Source: an uncultured Aquimarina sp.
GTDB taxonomy: Bacteria > Bacteroidota > Bacteroidia > Flavobacteriales > Flavobacteriaceae
DNA length: 64,000 nt
Reading direction: 5' to 3'
Assembly: GCA_947503135.1 (NCBI GenBank)
Contig: CANNCQ010000009.1
Location: forward strand, 1-64,000
Shown: one piece after another, positions 49,905-59,791 of the stretch
How positions within the stretch are numbered: the first letter of the stretch is position 1
Layout: every line of letters starts with the position of its first letter
The notes under the pieces: generated by a model
Databases searched by the model: none
The model's input: only the letters and a program-made list of their open reading frames with translations
Told to the model about the DNA's origin: nothing
Made by a program: the position numbers and the translations under genes

Positions 49905-51644
49905 ATGAAAGAAAACAAAAAAGTAAACTTGCGCACTGCTTTTAAAACCATAATATGGCCTAAGCGTAAATTGGTGTTTATAGGTTTGATTTTAATAGTG
50001 TTGAGTAGGTTGGCGGGCTTGGTATTGCCCTTGGCTAGTAAGTATTTACTCGATGATGTAATCCCGTCCGAGGATATAGAAAAATTAAAATTGTTAATAG
50101 GTGGTGTTGCTTTAGCAATTTTAGTGCAGTCGGTAACATCATTTTTATTGACTCGAATATTAAGTGTTCAAGCTCAATATTTAATTTCCGAATTACGAAT
50201 TAAAGTGCAGCAAAAAGTGTTATCACTGCCTATTTCTTTTTTCGATAATCAAAAATCGGGAGCTTTAGTATCTCGAATTATGAGCGATGTTGAAGGAGTA
50301 AGGAATTTAATCGGTACAGGGTTGGTACAACTAATAGGAGGTACATTTACAGCTGTAATATCGTTAGTTCTTTTGCTGAAAATTAGTGTTTTAATGACGC
50401 TTTTTGTTTTAGGACCCGTAATTATTTTTGGTGTAGTTGCTTTAAAAGCTTTCAAATATATAAGACCAATTTTTAGAAAAAGAGCTAAAATAAATGCTGA
50501 AGTAAAAGGACGTTTAACCGAAACTTTGGCAGGGGTAAGAGTTATTAAAGGATTTAATGCAGAGGAGCAAGAAAATACTACGTTCGAAAAAGGTGCTTTA
50601 AGTCTTTATGAAAATGTCAAAAAAAGTTTAACTGCAACTGCATTAATGACAAGTTCAGCAACGTTGCTTTTAGGTTTAGCTTCTGCAGGAATTATGGGTA
50701 TTGGAGGGTATAAAATTATGCACAATACACTAACCACTGGTGAATTTATATCCTTTACATTATTGTTAGGGTTTATGATTGCACCTATTGTACAAATGAG
50801 TAATATAGGTAGTCAAATAACAGATGCATTAGCAGGTTTGGATAAAACTGAAGAGTTAATGAATGAAGTATCAGAGGATGATTTATCAGGGCGAAATAAG
50901 ATTTTGCCTAAAATTGAAGGTTCAATAAGATTCGATAAAGTGAGTTTTGCTTATGAAGAAGCAAAAGAAGTATTGCATAACATAACTTTTTCAGCAGAGC
51001 CAGGCACCGTCACAGCTTTAGTAGGGAGTTCTGGGTCGGGTAAATCTACCATCGCAGGTTTAACAGCTTCATTTTTAAACCCTTCATCAGGTAAAATAAC
51101 TATTGATAATCATGATTTGAGTAAGGTGGTTTTAAGCAGCTATCGAAATAACTTGGGAGTGGTTTTACAAGATGAGTTTTTGTTTGAAGGAACGATACGT
51201 CAAAATATAACATTTGCGAGTCTTAATCCTACCGATGATGATATAAAAAAAGCGGTAGAGGCTGCTTATGTGAATGAGTTTACCGATAGGTTTGAAGAGG
51301 GGTTAGAAACACTTATAGGTGAGCGAGGAGTTAAATTATCTGGAGGTCAACGTCAAAGAATAGCTATTGCCCGAGCTATTTTAGCAAATCCCAAAATTTT
51401 AATTTTAGATGAAGCTACTTCCAATTTAGATACAGAAAGTGAAGCTTTAATTCAAAAAAGTTTGGAAAACTTAATGGAAGGAAGAACGACGCTAGTGATT
51501 GCTCATCGTTTAAGTACGATAAAGAAGGCTAATCAAATTTTAGTTATAGAACAGGGTGAAATTGTAGAGCAGGGAACACATGATAATTTAATACAAGAAA
51601 AAGGGCGTTACCATAATCTATACACTTTACAAGCTAAAATTTAA
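49905..51644 (+). CDS. MsbA-like ABC exporter (fused permease-ATPase)
   Basis: A 579-residue half-transporter. Six membrane helices occupy about 1-320 and the nucleotide-binding domain about 335-579. The Walker A is VGSSGSGKST, the Q loop is VLQDEFLFEGTIRQNI, the signature is KLSGGQRQRIAIARA and Walker B is ILILDEATSNLDT, with the H-switch in VIAHRLST. All key ATPase residues are intact. Homodimers of this family export lipids or drugs; the substrate is unknown. It is closed by a terminator 47 nt after the stop. Confidence 0.93.
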   Translation: MKENKKVNLRTAFKTIIWPKRKLVFIGLILIVLSRLAGLVLPLASKYLLDDVIPSEDIEKLKLLIGGVALAILVQSVTSFLLTRILSVQAQYLISELRIKVQQKVLSLPISFFDNQKSGALVSRIMSDVEGVRNLIGTGLVQLIGGTFTAVISLVLLLKISVLMTLFVLGPVIIFGVVALKAFKYIRPIFRKRAKINAEVKGRLTETLAGVRVIKGFNAEEQENTTFEKGALSLYENVKKSLTATALMTSSATLLLGLASAGIMGIGGYKIMHNTLTTGEFISFTLLLGFMIAPIVQMSNIGSQITDALAGLDKTEELMNEVSEDDLSGRNKILPKIEGSIRFDKVSFAYEEAKEVLHNITFSAEPGTVTALVGSSGSGKSTIAGLTASFLNPSSGKITIDNHDLSKVVLSSYRNNLGVVLQDEFLFEGTIRQNITFASLNPTDDDIKKAVEAAYVNEFTDRFEEGLETLIGERGVKLSGGQRQRIAIARAILANPKILILDEATSNLDTESEALIQKSLENLMEGRTTLVIAHRLSTIKKANQILVIEQGEIVEQGTHDNLIQEKGRYHNLYTLQAKI

Positions 51645-51691
51645 TCATTAGCTCCTAATAAATACATAGTCAAATAAATATAAAACGTAAA

Positions 51692-51721
51692 AAAGGCAAT
51701 CTATCGAAATAGATTGCCTTT
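51692..51721 (+). terminator. Terminator of the ABC exporter gene
   Basis: AAAGGCAATCTAT pairs perfectly with ATAGATTGCCTTT around CGAA; this lies between convergent genes and could serve both. Confidence 0.85.
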
Positions 51722-51740
51722 AGTAATCTGATTGTTTGAG

Positions 51741-51950
51741 CTATGATTTAGTTGGTATATTTTTTTCTTCACGGATAAGTTTAACCGTTCTTTTGATAGA
51801 ATGCTTTTTAGTAGATTGTTGTTTAGCTACAGTTGTAGTAGTATATTTTTTAGTTGGAACTAAGTTTTTACTACTTTCAGTAGTAGCTACTTGTGCGTTT
51901 ATTGAAATTGAAAAAAGGGAAACAAATGCACTAAATAATAGAATTTTCAT
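51741..51950 (-). CDS. Small secreted basic protein
   Basis: A 69-residue protein with a signal peptide (MKILLFSAFVSLFSISINAQ) and a Thr/Lys-rich mature segment (TTTTVAKQQSTKKHSIKRTV). No motif is known. It is chosen over an overlapping plus-strand frame because of the signal peptide. No neighbour suggests a role. Confidence 0.55.
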   Translation of the reverse strand: MKILLFSAFVSLFSISINAQVATTESSKNLVPTKKYTTTTVAKQQSTKKHSIKRTVKLIREEKNIPTKS

Positions 51951-52177
51951 ATCTGTTAATTATTTGTGACAGCAATATATACACGTTGAGGTTTTTTTAA
52001 AAATATTTTAGTTAATAGGTTTAATAAAAACGATAAAGGGGTGTTTTATGTTATTAAAAAGTAACGTTATCATCATTTTTGTATTGTCTATGATTTTTTT
52101 AAGTTGTTGTTTTGGGTGTTTGATGACTTTTTACAGCTTATTTTGAAGAGAAATCTTTTTTCTAAGTGAAATTTAGT

Positions 52178-53686
52178 TTAATTTATACTAAGTAGGTCTT
52201 CAAAATAGTCTCGAGAATTGCTGAGTCTAGGAATTTTGTGTTGACCACCAAGTTTTCCTCTAGATTTTAGCCAATCGTAAAATAAGTTTTCTCGAGCAAC
52301 AATTAGTTGTAAAGGGTTAAGAGTAATGTTGTTATTTCTTTTGGCTTCGTAATCACTATTAACTTTTTGAAGTTCAGAGTCTAATATTGAAGCGAATTTT
52401 ATAAAATCTTTAGGTTTGGTTTTAAATTCAATTAACCATTCATGCGCGCCTTTATTTTTTCCTTCCATAAAAATAGGTGCCACACTAAAGTCAATAACAT
52501 CTGCATTCGTTTTTAGGCAAGTTTCTCGAAGAGCCTGTTCGGCATTTTCGATCATTAATTCTTCTCCAAATACATTTATAAAATGTTTGGTGCGACCAGA
52601 AATTTTTATTCTAAAAGGATTTAAAGAGGTGAAACGAACAGTATCTCCAACTATATATCGCCATAAACCTGCATTTGTGGTAATTAAAAGGGCATAATTT
52701 TTATGAAGCTCTACTTGATCTAAACGGTATACTTTTGGGGTGTCCGAATTGTAGGTATTCATATCTATAAATTCATAAAAAATGCCGTAATCTAGCATTA
52801 GTAAAAGTTCATCACTGTAATTTTGATCTTGAATTGCAAAAAAACCTTCAGAAGCATTATAGATTTCATAGTATTTACAAGCGGGGGGTAAAATCTGTTT
52901 GTATTGATCTTTGTAAGGCGTAAAACTTACTCCTCCATGAAAGTAAACTTCTAAATTGGGCCAAATTTCAGATAAATTAGTAGCTTTTTTTTGAGTGAGT
53001 ATTTCGTTTAATAAAACAAGCATCCACGAAGGTACACCAGCTAAACTAGTTACATTTTCTTTTAGTGTTTCGCTTACTATAGCATTCATTTTGGTTTCCC
53101 AGTCGCTCATAAGCGATATTTGACTGGATGGAGTGGAGCTCATTTCAGCCCAAAAAGGTAAATTATCTATGATTATTGCCGATAAATCGCCAAATGTAGT
53201 GCCGTTTTTTTCATATAATTCTTTACTACCACCCAAACGAAGGGCCTTTCCTGTGAATAATTGAGCGTCTTTATTGTTATTCAAATAAGTACATAATAAA
53301 TCTTTGGTGCCTGCGTAATGGCAGTCTTCTAGGGATTCAGTACTAACAGGGATAAACTTACTTTTAGCATTTGTTGTTCCACTAGATTTTGCAAACCACT
53401 TAATGTCTGTAGGCCAAAAGATATTGCGTTCACCTTTTCGGCTACGAGTAATTAAAGGTTCTATTTTTTCATAATTTACAATAGGTACTCTAGTAGCAAA
53501 TTCTTCATACTTGTTGATACTTTTGAAATCGTATAATTTTCCGATTTCGGTGTTTTTTGCTTTTTTTATCAAATCAAAAAGTAATTCTTCTTGTACTTCG
53601 TTAGGATATTTTATAAACAATTCCATTTGATGGATTCGTTTTTTTAAAAACCAGCTAGCTATTGAATTTACTATCGGTAGTGACAT
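52178..53686 (-). CDS. GH3-family acyl-amido synthetase
   Basis: A 502-residue enzyme of the plant GH3 auxin-responsive family within the ANL adenylating superfamily, which joins carboxylic acids to amino acids through an acyl-AMP. It has the ATP motif FAKSSGTTNAKSKFIPV, the adenine-contacting YFHGGVSFTPYKDQYK, YNASEGFFAIQD, YALLITTNAGLWRYIVGDTVRF and the C-terminal INVFGEELMIENAEQAL. No signal peptide. The substrates in bacteria are not established. It is monocistronic and divergent from the DUF2797 gene. Confidence 0.9.
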   Translation of the reverse strand: MSLPIVNSIASWFLKKRIHQMELFIKYPNEVQEELLFDLIKKAKNTEIGKLYDFKSINKYEEFATRVPIVNYEKIEPLITRSRKGERNIFWPTDIKWFAKSSGTTNAKSKFIPVSTESLEDCHYAGTKDLLCTYLNNNKDAQLFTGKALRLGGSKELYEKNGTTFGDLSAIIIDNLPFWAEMSSTPSSQISLMSDWETKMNAIVSETLKENVTSLAGVPSWMLVLLNEILTQKKATNLSEIWPNLEVYFHGGVSFTPYKDQYKQILPPACKYYEIYNASEGFFAIQDQNYSDELLLMLDYGIFYEFIDMNTYNSDTPKVYRLDQVELHKNYALLITTNAGLWRYIVGDTVRFTSLNPFRIKISGRTKHFINVFGEELMIENAEQALRETCLKTNADVIDFSVAPIFMEGKNKGAHEWLIEFKTKPKDFIKFASILDSELQKVNSDYEAKRNNNITLNPLQLIVARENLFYDWLKSRGKLGGQHKIPRLSNSRDYFEDLLSIN

Positions 53687-53774
53687 TTGAATTTATGTAT
53701 ATTTACATTTAAAAGCCCAGGTAAAGTGGGTAATCTAAAATACTATTTTTTTCAACTTAATATCCAATTATTTT

Positions 53775-54569
53775 ATGAATTATGAAGGCGTACTTACTAA
53801 AATGAGAACAGAATATGGCAGTCCAATAAATTATTTTGTGGTTTTTGAGTCAGATTTTATTCATGTAAATCAATTATTAGGTAAAAACATTAAAATTGAT
53901 TTTTTAGGAACGCAATGTTTAGGGTGTGGACAAGAAAAAAAGCTTTTCCGCCAAGGATATTGTTACGATGATTTCTATAAATTGCCTAATGTTGGAGATT
54001 GGATTATGCGACCTGAACTAAGTAAGGCCCATTTAGGAGAAGAAGATCGTGACTTGGAATATGAAAAGAAGGTGCAATTACAACCACATGTGGTTTATTT
54101 AGCAAATTCGAGTAATATAAAGGTAGGTGTTACTAGAAAAACTCAAGTACCTACAAGGTGGATTGATCAAGGAGCGCACGAAGCAGTTGAGATAGTAGAG
54201 GTGCCTAATCGATACTTGGCAGGTATTGCTGAAGTAGCGTTAAAGAAATACGTAGCAGATAAAACCAATTGGCGTAAAATGTTGACTAATGGTGCTGAAG
54301 ATGCTGATTTAATTGCTGCTAAAGAAGAATTGAAACAATATTTACCCGAAGAGGTGTTACCATATTATTTAGATAATATAGAGGAAACAACTATTGATTT
54401 TCCCGTGCAAAAAGTTCCAGAAAAAGTAACCTCGGTAAATTTAGATAAAACACCTTTTTTTGAAGGAAAACTTATTGGGATAAAAGGTCAGTATTTAATT
54501 TTTGAAGACCAAACGGTTTTTAACGTAAGAAGACATGAGGGCTATAAGGTGAACATAGAGTTGATTTAA
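53775..54569 (+). CDS. DUF2797 protein with zinc-ribbon-like and GIY-YIG-like parts
   Basis: A 264-residue protein of the DUF2797 family. Residues about 48-70 hold C-x2-C and a third cysteine (CLGCGQEKKLFRQGYCYDDF), suggesting a zinc site. Residues about 107-175 (VVYLANSSNIKVGVTRKTQV, TRWIDQGAHE, then AEVALKKYVADKTNWRKML) resemble a GIY-YIG nuclease core with the pattern VYLA, VGV, R and E. The match is suggestive only. It may act on nucleic acids. The gene is convergent with the flippase gene. Confidence 0.8.
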   Translation: MNYEGVLTKMRTEYGSPINYFVVFESDFIHVNQLLGKNIKIDFLGTQCLGCGQEKKLFRQGYCYDDFYKLPNVGDWIMRPELSKAHLGEEDRDLEYEKKVQLQPHVVYLANSSNIKVGVTRKTQVPTRWIDQGAHEAVEIVEVPNRYLAGIAEVALKKYVADKTNWRKMLTNGAEDADLIAAKEELKQYLPEEVLPYYLDNIEETTIDFPVQKVPEKVTSVNLDKTPFFEGKLIGIKGQYLIFEDQTVFNVRRHEGYKVNIELI

Positions 54570-54604
54570 GTAAAAGCATTATTAGAATACCCCATTTAAA
54601 ATAA

Positions 54605-56062
54605 TTACAGTTTAGTTAATTTAATAAACCCTTCGGATATATCAGGCGATAATCTTAATTTTAAAACTAAAAAAAGGAGTAGAATAGAAGCTAGAGACCC
54701 TTTGATTAAGATTGAAATTAAAGGATGAAAATCATTTAATGTAAATTTATAGAATCCAAAGCCAATTATAGTAAATAATAACAATACCCCTAAGCTTTTT
54801 AACTGATAAGGGTGTATGTTAAAATACTTTTTGACAAATAGTAATTTTACAACATTAAAAACAGCGTAACTTATAAAAGTAGCTATTGCAGCTCCTATAA
54901 TTCCATATTTAGGAATTAGAAGAATATTTAAACCGAAAGCTATAACCAATACAGCAATACCAAAAAGGAGTACCAATTTGTAAGCTTCAGAATTCATTAA
55001 AATACTATTGGTAATTCCTAAGCTAGCATCAAAAACCTTTACAAGTGAGATACAAACTACTATTTCTATGAATAGCTCATAATTTTTAGGAACTAATTCG
55101 AAAATAGCAGGAGCGTTAGTAAGTATTAGTACAGCTATAATTCCAGAAATTAAAAGACCATTGGTGCTACTTTTTTTGTTGAGGTTATTAAGAGAATGGT
55201 AATCTTTTTCGTTTAAAAATTTAGCAGTAAGTGGAGTGGTAATTTGCAATAAAGCTCTTGCAGGGACGGCTATTACCGAAGCAATATAAATAGCAATACT
55301 ATAAGAAGGAAGTTTTTCTATGGGAAGAAAATATTCGATCATTATTTTGTCTAAATCCAGGAGATATACAGAGACCACTGAAGCAATTAAGATTAACGCA
55401 GAATAAGTAATAAGCTCTTTGGTGTTTTTAAGACGATTAAATTGTAATGAAAATGCATGTATTCTAAAAGCAATTATTCCCATAAGTACTGCGCGTAATA
55501 AGTAGCTAAAAGTAAAAGCATACATAAATTGCGAAACAGAAATATAATTTAGATATACCAACAACAATAAAAAACTAATGATGATCCTTAAAAAAATAGC
55601 CTTTATAAAATTACCACTCACACTTTTAAGGTGGATTTTAGCCCAACTAAAAAACAATTCGAAATAAGCAGCACATAAACCCAAAACAAAAATCATCCAT
55701 ATGTAAGGGCTTACTACAGCATTTGCATTTTCAAAATACCTATGTATTTCATTGTAAAACAATAAATAGGCACAAAACACTAATAACGTAGTAACTATAG
55801 GAAGGATCAAAATCCAACTAAAAAAACGATTTTTTTCTGACTGTGTAGTGTAACTGTGGTAAAATTTAACTAGTGTATTATGCATTCCGAAAGTTAAAAA
55901 AGGCCATAATAAATTACCAGTAGTAGCGAGGTAAGTAATCAGGCCATAGTCGGTTTTATTGAAAATGTGAGTAAAAAGAAATAAAGTATTTAGCGCTCCG
56001 AAAATAAAGCCAACATAATTGTAAATGGTGTTTAGTACAGATTGCTTAGCAACAATTCCCAT
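54605..56062 (-). CDS. Wzx-like polysaccharide flippase
   Basis: A 485-residue inner-membrane protein with about 14 hydrophobic helices, of the polysaccharide biosynthesis/MATE-like superfamily. The start VAKQSVLNTIYNYVGFIFGAL matches Wzx proteins that move undecaprenyl-linked oligosaccharides. It is the last gene of the operon with the glycosyltransferase (2 nt gap) and YfhO. Its exact substrate is unknown. Confidence 0.85.
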   Translation of the reverse strand: MGIVAKQSVLNTIYNYVGFIFGALNTLFLFTHIFNKTDYGLITYLATTGNLLWPFLTFGMHNTLVKFYHSYTTQSEKNRFFSWILILPIVTTLLVFCAYLLFYNEIHRYFENANAVVSPYIWMIFVLGLCAAYFELFFSWAKIHLKSVSGNFIKAIFLRIIISFLLLLVYLNYISVSQFMYAFTFSYLLRAVLMGIIAFRIHAFSLQFNRLKNTKELITYSALILIASVVSVYLLDLDKIMIEYFLPIEKLPSYSIAIYIASVIAVPARALLQITTPLTAKFLNEKDYHSLNNLNKKSSTNGLLISGIIAVLILTNAPAIFELVPKNYELFIEIVVCISLVKVFDASLGITNSILMNSEAYKLVLLFGIAVLVIAFGLNILLIPKYGIIGAAIATFISYAVFNVVKLLFVKKYFNIHPYQLKSLGVLLLFTIIGFGFYKFTLNDFHPLISILIKGSLASILLLFLVLKLRLSPDISEGFIKLTKL

Positions 56063-56064
56063 AA

Positions 56065-57345
56065 TTATGAATGTATCAGTTTCGCTAATGATGCAGTTAA
56101 TGCTTCACGCGAGTATTGATTAATTTCTTTGGTGTTAGCTAATAATTTACCAGCCTTAAAGTTTTTATAGTAAGATACTATTTGTGATTTTAGGAACTCT
56201 TTTTCATCGTAATTAAAAAAAGAACCCGATTGTGTTTCTGAAATTATCATATTAAAATCAGCACCTTTAGGGCCTATTCCTAAAATTGGGCGTCCGCTTT
56301 GGAGGTATTCAAATAGTTTACCAGGAATAATCGCTTTAGTGATTTCGCTATTAATTTCTATAAGTAATAAAACTTGAGATTTACGTTGAAGTTGTAAAGC
56401 TTCGTTATGCGAAATATATCCAAGAAGATTTAAATGTTTTTCCAAACCATATTTATGAATTGAATGCACAATGTTTTCACTCACTACGCCGGCTAAATTT
56501 AGCTTAAAATTGTTTGAAAAATCCACATTTTCATTAATTAGTTCCGATAGCGATTTCCATAAATTTATAGGATTTCGTTCTGATAATAAAGAGCCGATGT
56601 GAGATAAGCTAAACTCTTTATCAAGTGTAACTTCAGGAAGGTTTTTAGCTTCAAAGCCATTGGTTATTACAGTAATTGGCGTTTTTGTTTTTGCTTCAAA
56701 TTCTTTTTTGGTACCCCAACTAGTCGTTATTAAATCATCGGCCTGTTTTAAAACTTTCAGCTCCAAATTTTGATGCTTCTTCTTAGCCCAACGAGATAAT
56801 TTTAATTTTTTGTGATATCCAATAGTGGTCCACGGATCTCTAAAATCAGCAATCCATCGTAGATCGAGTTTTTGCTTTAATTGTAACCCTATTAAATGAA
56901 CACTGTGTGGAGGGCCTGTAGTAATAATGGTTTCAATTTGATTCGTTTTTATATATTCTTCTAAAAATTTTACAGAAGGTTTTACCCAAAATTTACGCGC
57001 ATCAGGAATAAACAGATTTCCTCTAATCCATAAAAGTAGTTTTTGTTTCCAGTCTTGTTTTTTCTGCTCAGGAATAATTCCTTTACTGATGGTTTTAGCA
57101 TCGGAGCTACTTAGTTTATTGGCCCAACTATAGGGTTCAAAAATAGGTTGAGAAATAATATCAATACCTTTTGGAAGTTCGTTATTAATTTCAGAATCTA
57201 TAATTGGATAACTAGGGTTGCTCGGTATGTAAACTATAGGGAGTACCTTTTGTTTAGGTAAATGTTTTACGAAGTTTAACCAGCGTTGTACACCGGGGCC
57301 TCCTGCGGGTGGCCAATAATAGGTTATGATTAAAACTTTTTTCAA
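56065..57345 (-). CDS. Glycosyltransferase family 4-like
   Basis: A 426-residue cytoplasmic glycosyltransferase with GT-B fold: the N-terminal donor-binding start KKVLIITYYWPPAGGPGVQRWLNFVKHL and the C-terminal domain with HIGSLLSERNPINLWKSL, LGYISHNEALQLQRKSQVLLL and IPGKLFEYLQSGRPILGIGP with a conserved acidic and Gly-rich nucleotide site. It probably adds a sugar to a surface glycan. It has a 2-nt gap on each side to flippase and YfhO genes. Confidence 0.87.
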   Translation of the reverse strand: MKKVLIITYYWPPAGGPGVQRWLNFVKHLPKQKVLPIVYIPSNPSYPIIDSEINNELPKGIDIISQPIFEPYSWANKLSSSDAKTISKGIIPEQKKQDWKQKLLLWIRGNLFIPDARKFWVKPSVKFLEEYIKTNQIETIITTGPPHSVHLIGLQLKQKLDLRWIADFRDPWTTIGYHKKLKLSRWAKKKHQNLELKVLKQADDLITTSWGTKKEFEAKTKTPITVITNGFEAKNLPEVTLDKEFSLSHIGSLLSERNPINLWKSLSELINENVDFSNNFKLNLAGVVSENIVHSIHKYGLEKHLNLLGYISHNEALQLQRKSQVLLLIEINSEITKAIIPGKLFEYLQSGRPILGIGPKGADFNMIISETQSGSFFNYDEKEFLKSQIVSYYKNFKAGKLLANTKEINQYSREALTASLAKLIHS

Positions 57346-57347
57346 AC

Positions 57348-59774
57348 TTAATTTTTGGATTCCTTTCTAGAGTAAATAAAACTGCCACTAATAATTAATA
57401 GTAAAACTATAGTTGCTAATAAGCTAATTCTACTTCCAATTTTAACAACTTGTGGCTCAAAGGAAAATGTAATTTGGTGCTTTCCTGTGGGTATTTCTAA
57501 TCCTCGTAGCGCATAATTCGTTTTTAAAATTTCAGTTTCATTGCCATCTATAAAGGCTTTCCATCCCTTTTTGTAATATATTTCGGAAAACACACCGAAT
57601 CCAGCAACAGAATTTGTTGAGGTATATTCTAATCGATGAGGATGTTCTTTTATAAGCGATATGGTTGCTAAAGAATCTACAGTAAAAGTGTTTTCATTTA
57701 AAGAGCTATTTTTAGCAATTATAGCAGTTTTAGTTAAAGGAAGTTTCGATAAGCTTAAAATTTCTTCATCAGGACTATTTGCTTTGAATACTTTCTTTAC
57801 AAACCAAGCATTCCCTAATACACTATCATTTTTTTGAAGTTGCAAGCCTTCTTTTTCGGTATTAAAAATAAAATACTTCACATTTAACATGTCTAAAACC
57901 GATTGATTTCCTTGTGAGATATGGAAGTCGAACAGTTCCTGAATGCGTTTGGGTTTGGCACCATGATATCCTCCTATGGAGTTATGGAAAAATGAAGTGC
58001 GGGCGGTACTCATAGGGTTTCCTTGAGATGCATCATAAACTCTGAATCGAGTAGCATCACTTTGAATTTCTTTATCAATAGCATTCGCAGAAAAAGGAAT
58101 ATCAATTTGTTTTGCTTTCACAAAGCCACTCGCATCTACATATTTCCAAGCTATAGGCACTAAATCAATACATAACAATGCACCAATTAGAATTGTGGTG
58201 ACGGATTGCTTTAATTTGTTTTTAAGCAGTAAAAATAAAATTATCGCTATAATAATAACAAAAAATAAGCTTCGGAGGGAATCGTTGGTAAGCATCCGCA
58301 TTCGGTCTTGGCGCAAAGCACTTACAAAACCGTAACCAGCACTTTCGATAAATTGCGGGTCACTAGGTCCTGCAAAGGAAAATAAACTGTTTTTAAATAC
58401 TACAAATAATAGAAGTAAGCCGCCAACAATACCTGTAGATATGTATAGCGCACTAGTTTTTTGTTGAATGGTATACTTCTTTTTAAAGAATTCGGATAGT
58501 GTATAGATTCCAAATAAAGGGACACATAATTCAATAATTACTTGTATGGAAGTTACAGCTCTGAATTTGCTGTATAAAGGAAAAAAGTTTATGAATACAT
58601 CGGAGAACCATTCTAAGTTTTTTCCATACGAAAGAAACAATGCAAGTAAAGAACCTATGACAACCCACCACTTTTTGTAACCTTGAATTAAAAAGAGCCC
58701 TAAAACAAATAGGAAAAGGATACCAGCTCCAATATATGCAGGTGCGCCAACTATAGGCTGGTCTCCCCAATAGGTGGGAGCATTTTTTGCGAATTTTTTT
58801 GCTTCTTTATATGGGTATCCAAGCTTGGTAAGTTCTTTTACAATTGCAGCGTCTTTACCTGCATCTTCGGAGCTGGAACCTCCAAGAAATCGAGGAACAA
58901 GCAGGTTAAATGTTTCTAGAAATCCGTAGCTATATTGCAATATGTACTCCTTGTCGAGTCCGCTACTTTTGGTTTTAGAAGATCCATCAGGGTTAATAGT
59001 TAACTCGGATTTACCTCTGGTAGAAAATTCAGTATATTCTTTTGTTGCTAATATTGAAGTGGCATTTAGTGCAATAGCTAAAAACAGTCCGCCCAAGAGT
59101 ACTCCTACAGCTTTACCATATTCAGAAAGGGATTTTTCTTTAAAAGCCTTTATAAAATATACAATCCCAATGACTAGCAGAAGTAAAAATAAGTAATAGG
59201 TCATTTGAAAGTGGTTGGCAACCAATTCTAGCGCAAGCGAAATACAAAAGAGCAACCCTCCTTTAATATATTTATTTTGAAAAATTAAAAGGAAGCCACT
59301 TAAAACTAAAGGCATGTAGCCAATAGCATGCGCTTTAGAATTATGCCCTACTCCAATAATAATAATCATGTAGGTTGAGAATCCAAATACAAGGCCTCCA
59401 AAAAAAGCAAGTAAAGGGTCTACTTTTAAGCAACATAATAGTATAAAAAAACTTATAAAATAAAGGAATAAATAATCCGCAGGTCTAGGCAGAAAACGAA
59501 TTAAGTAATCTAGTTTTTTTATGTAATTGTGAGGGTACTTAGCCCCTAATTGATAAGTAGGCATTCCTGCAAAAGCTCTTTCATTCCAAAAAATTTCTTC
59601 TCCAGTAGTATTTCGTAGGTCAATTTGTTGTTTTGCTACACCTATGTATTGAGCAATATCACTTTGATATATCTTTTTTCCATCCAATACAGGGTGAAAA
59701 TAGGCAAGGGATACAATTATAAAACCCAACACAGCTAATAAATGGGGGGCGTATTTTTTTAATGTAATTTTCAA
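57348..59774 (-). CDS. YfhO-family membrane protein
   Basis: An 808-residue integral membrane protein with about 13 helices and a large C-terminal extracytoplasmic domain (about 560-770), matching the YfhO family. The N-terminus KKYAPHLLAVLGFIIVSLAY precedes a periplasmic loop with ERAFAGMPTYQLGAKYP. Such proteins are thought to transfer glycosyl groups from lipid carriers to cell-wall teichoic or lipid acceptors in some bacteria. The role here is inferred from the neighbours. The start is TTG at 59774. Confidence 0.85.
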   Translation of the reverse strand: MKITLKKYAPHLLAVLGFIIVSLAYFHPVLDGKKIYQSDIAQYIGVAKQQIDLRNTTGEEIFWNERAFAGMPTYQLGAKYPHNYIKKLDYLIRFLPRPADYLFLYFISFFILLCCLKVDPLLAFFGGLVFGFSTYMIIIIGVGHNSKAHAIGYMPLVLSGFLLIFQNKYIKGGLLFCISLALELVANHFQMTYYLFLLLLVIGIVYFIKAFKEKSLSEYGKAVGVLLGGLFLAIALNATSILATKEYTEFSTRGKSELTINPDGSSKTKSSGLDKEYILQYSYGFLETFNLLVPRFLGGSSSEDAGKDAAIVKELTKLGYPYKEAKKFAKNAPTYWGDQPIVGAPAYIGAGILFLFVLGLFLIQGYKKWWVVIGSLLALFLSYGKNLEWFSDVFINFFPLYSKFRAVTSIQVIIELCVPLFGIYTLSEFFKKKYTIQQKTSALYISTGIVGGLLLLFVVFKNSLFSFAGPSDPQFIESAGYGFVSALRQDRMRMLTNDSLRSLFFVIIIAIILFLLLKNKLKQSVTTILIGALLCIDLVPIAWKYVDASGFVKAKQIDIPFSANAIDKEIQSDATRFRVYDASQGNPMSTARTSFFHNSIGGYHGAKPKRIQELFDFHISQGNQSVLDMLNVKYFIFNTEKEGLQLQKNDSVLGNAWFVKKVFKANSPDEEILSLSKLPLTKTAIIAKNSSLNENTFTVDSLATISLIKEHPHRLEYTSTNSVAGFGVFSEIYYKKGWKAFIDGNETEILKTNYALRGLEIPTGKHQITFSFEPQVVKIGSRISLLATIVLLLIISGSFIYSRKESKN

Positions 59775-59791
59775 TATAAAATTATTTATGT

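Noticed and set aside
51736-51969. Plus-strand 77-residue frame across the small secreted protein gene
   Set aside because: The minus-strand frame has a proper signal peptide; the plus-strand one has no support.
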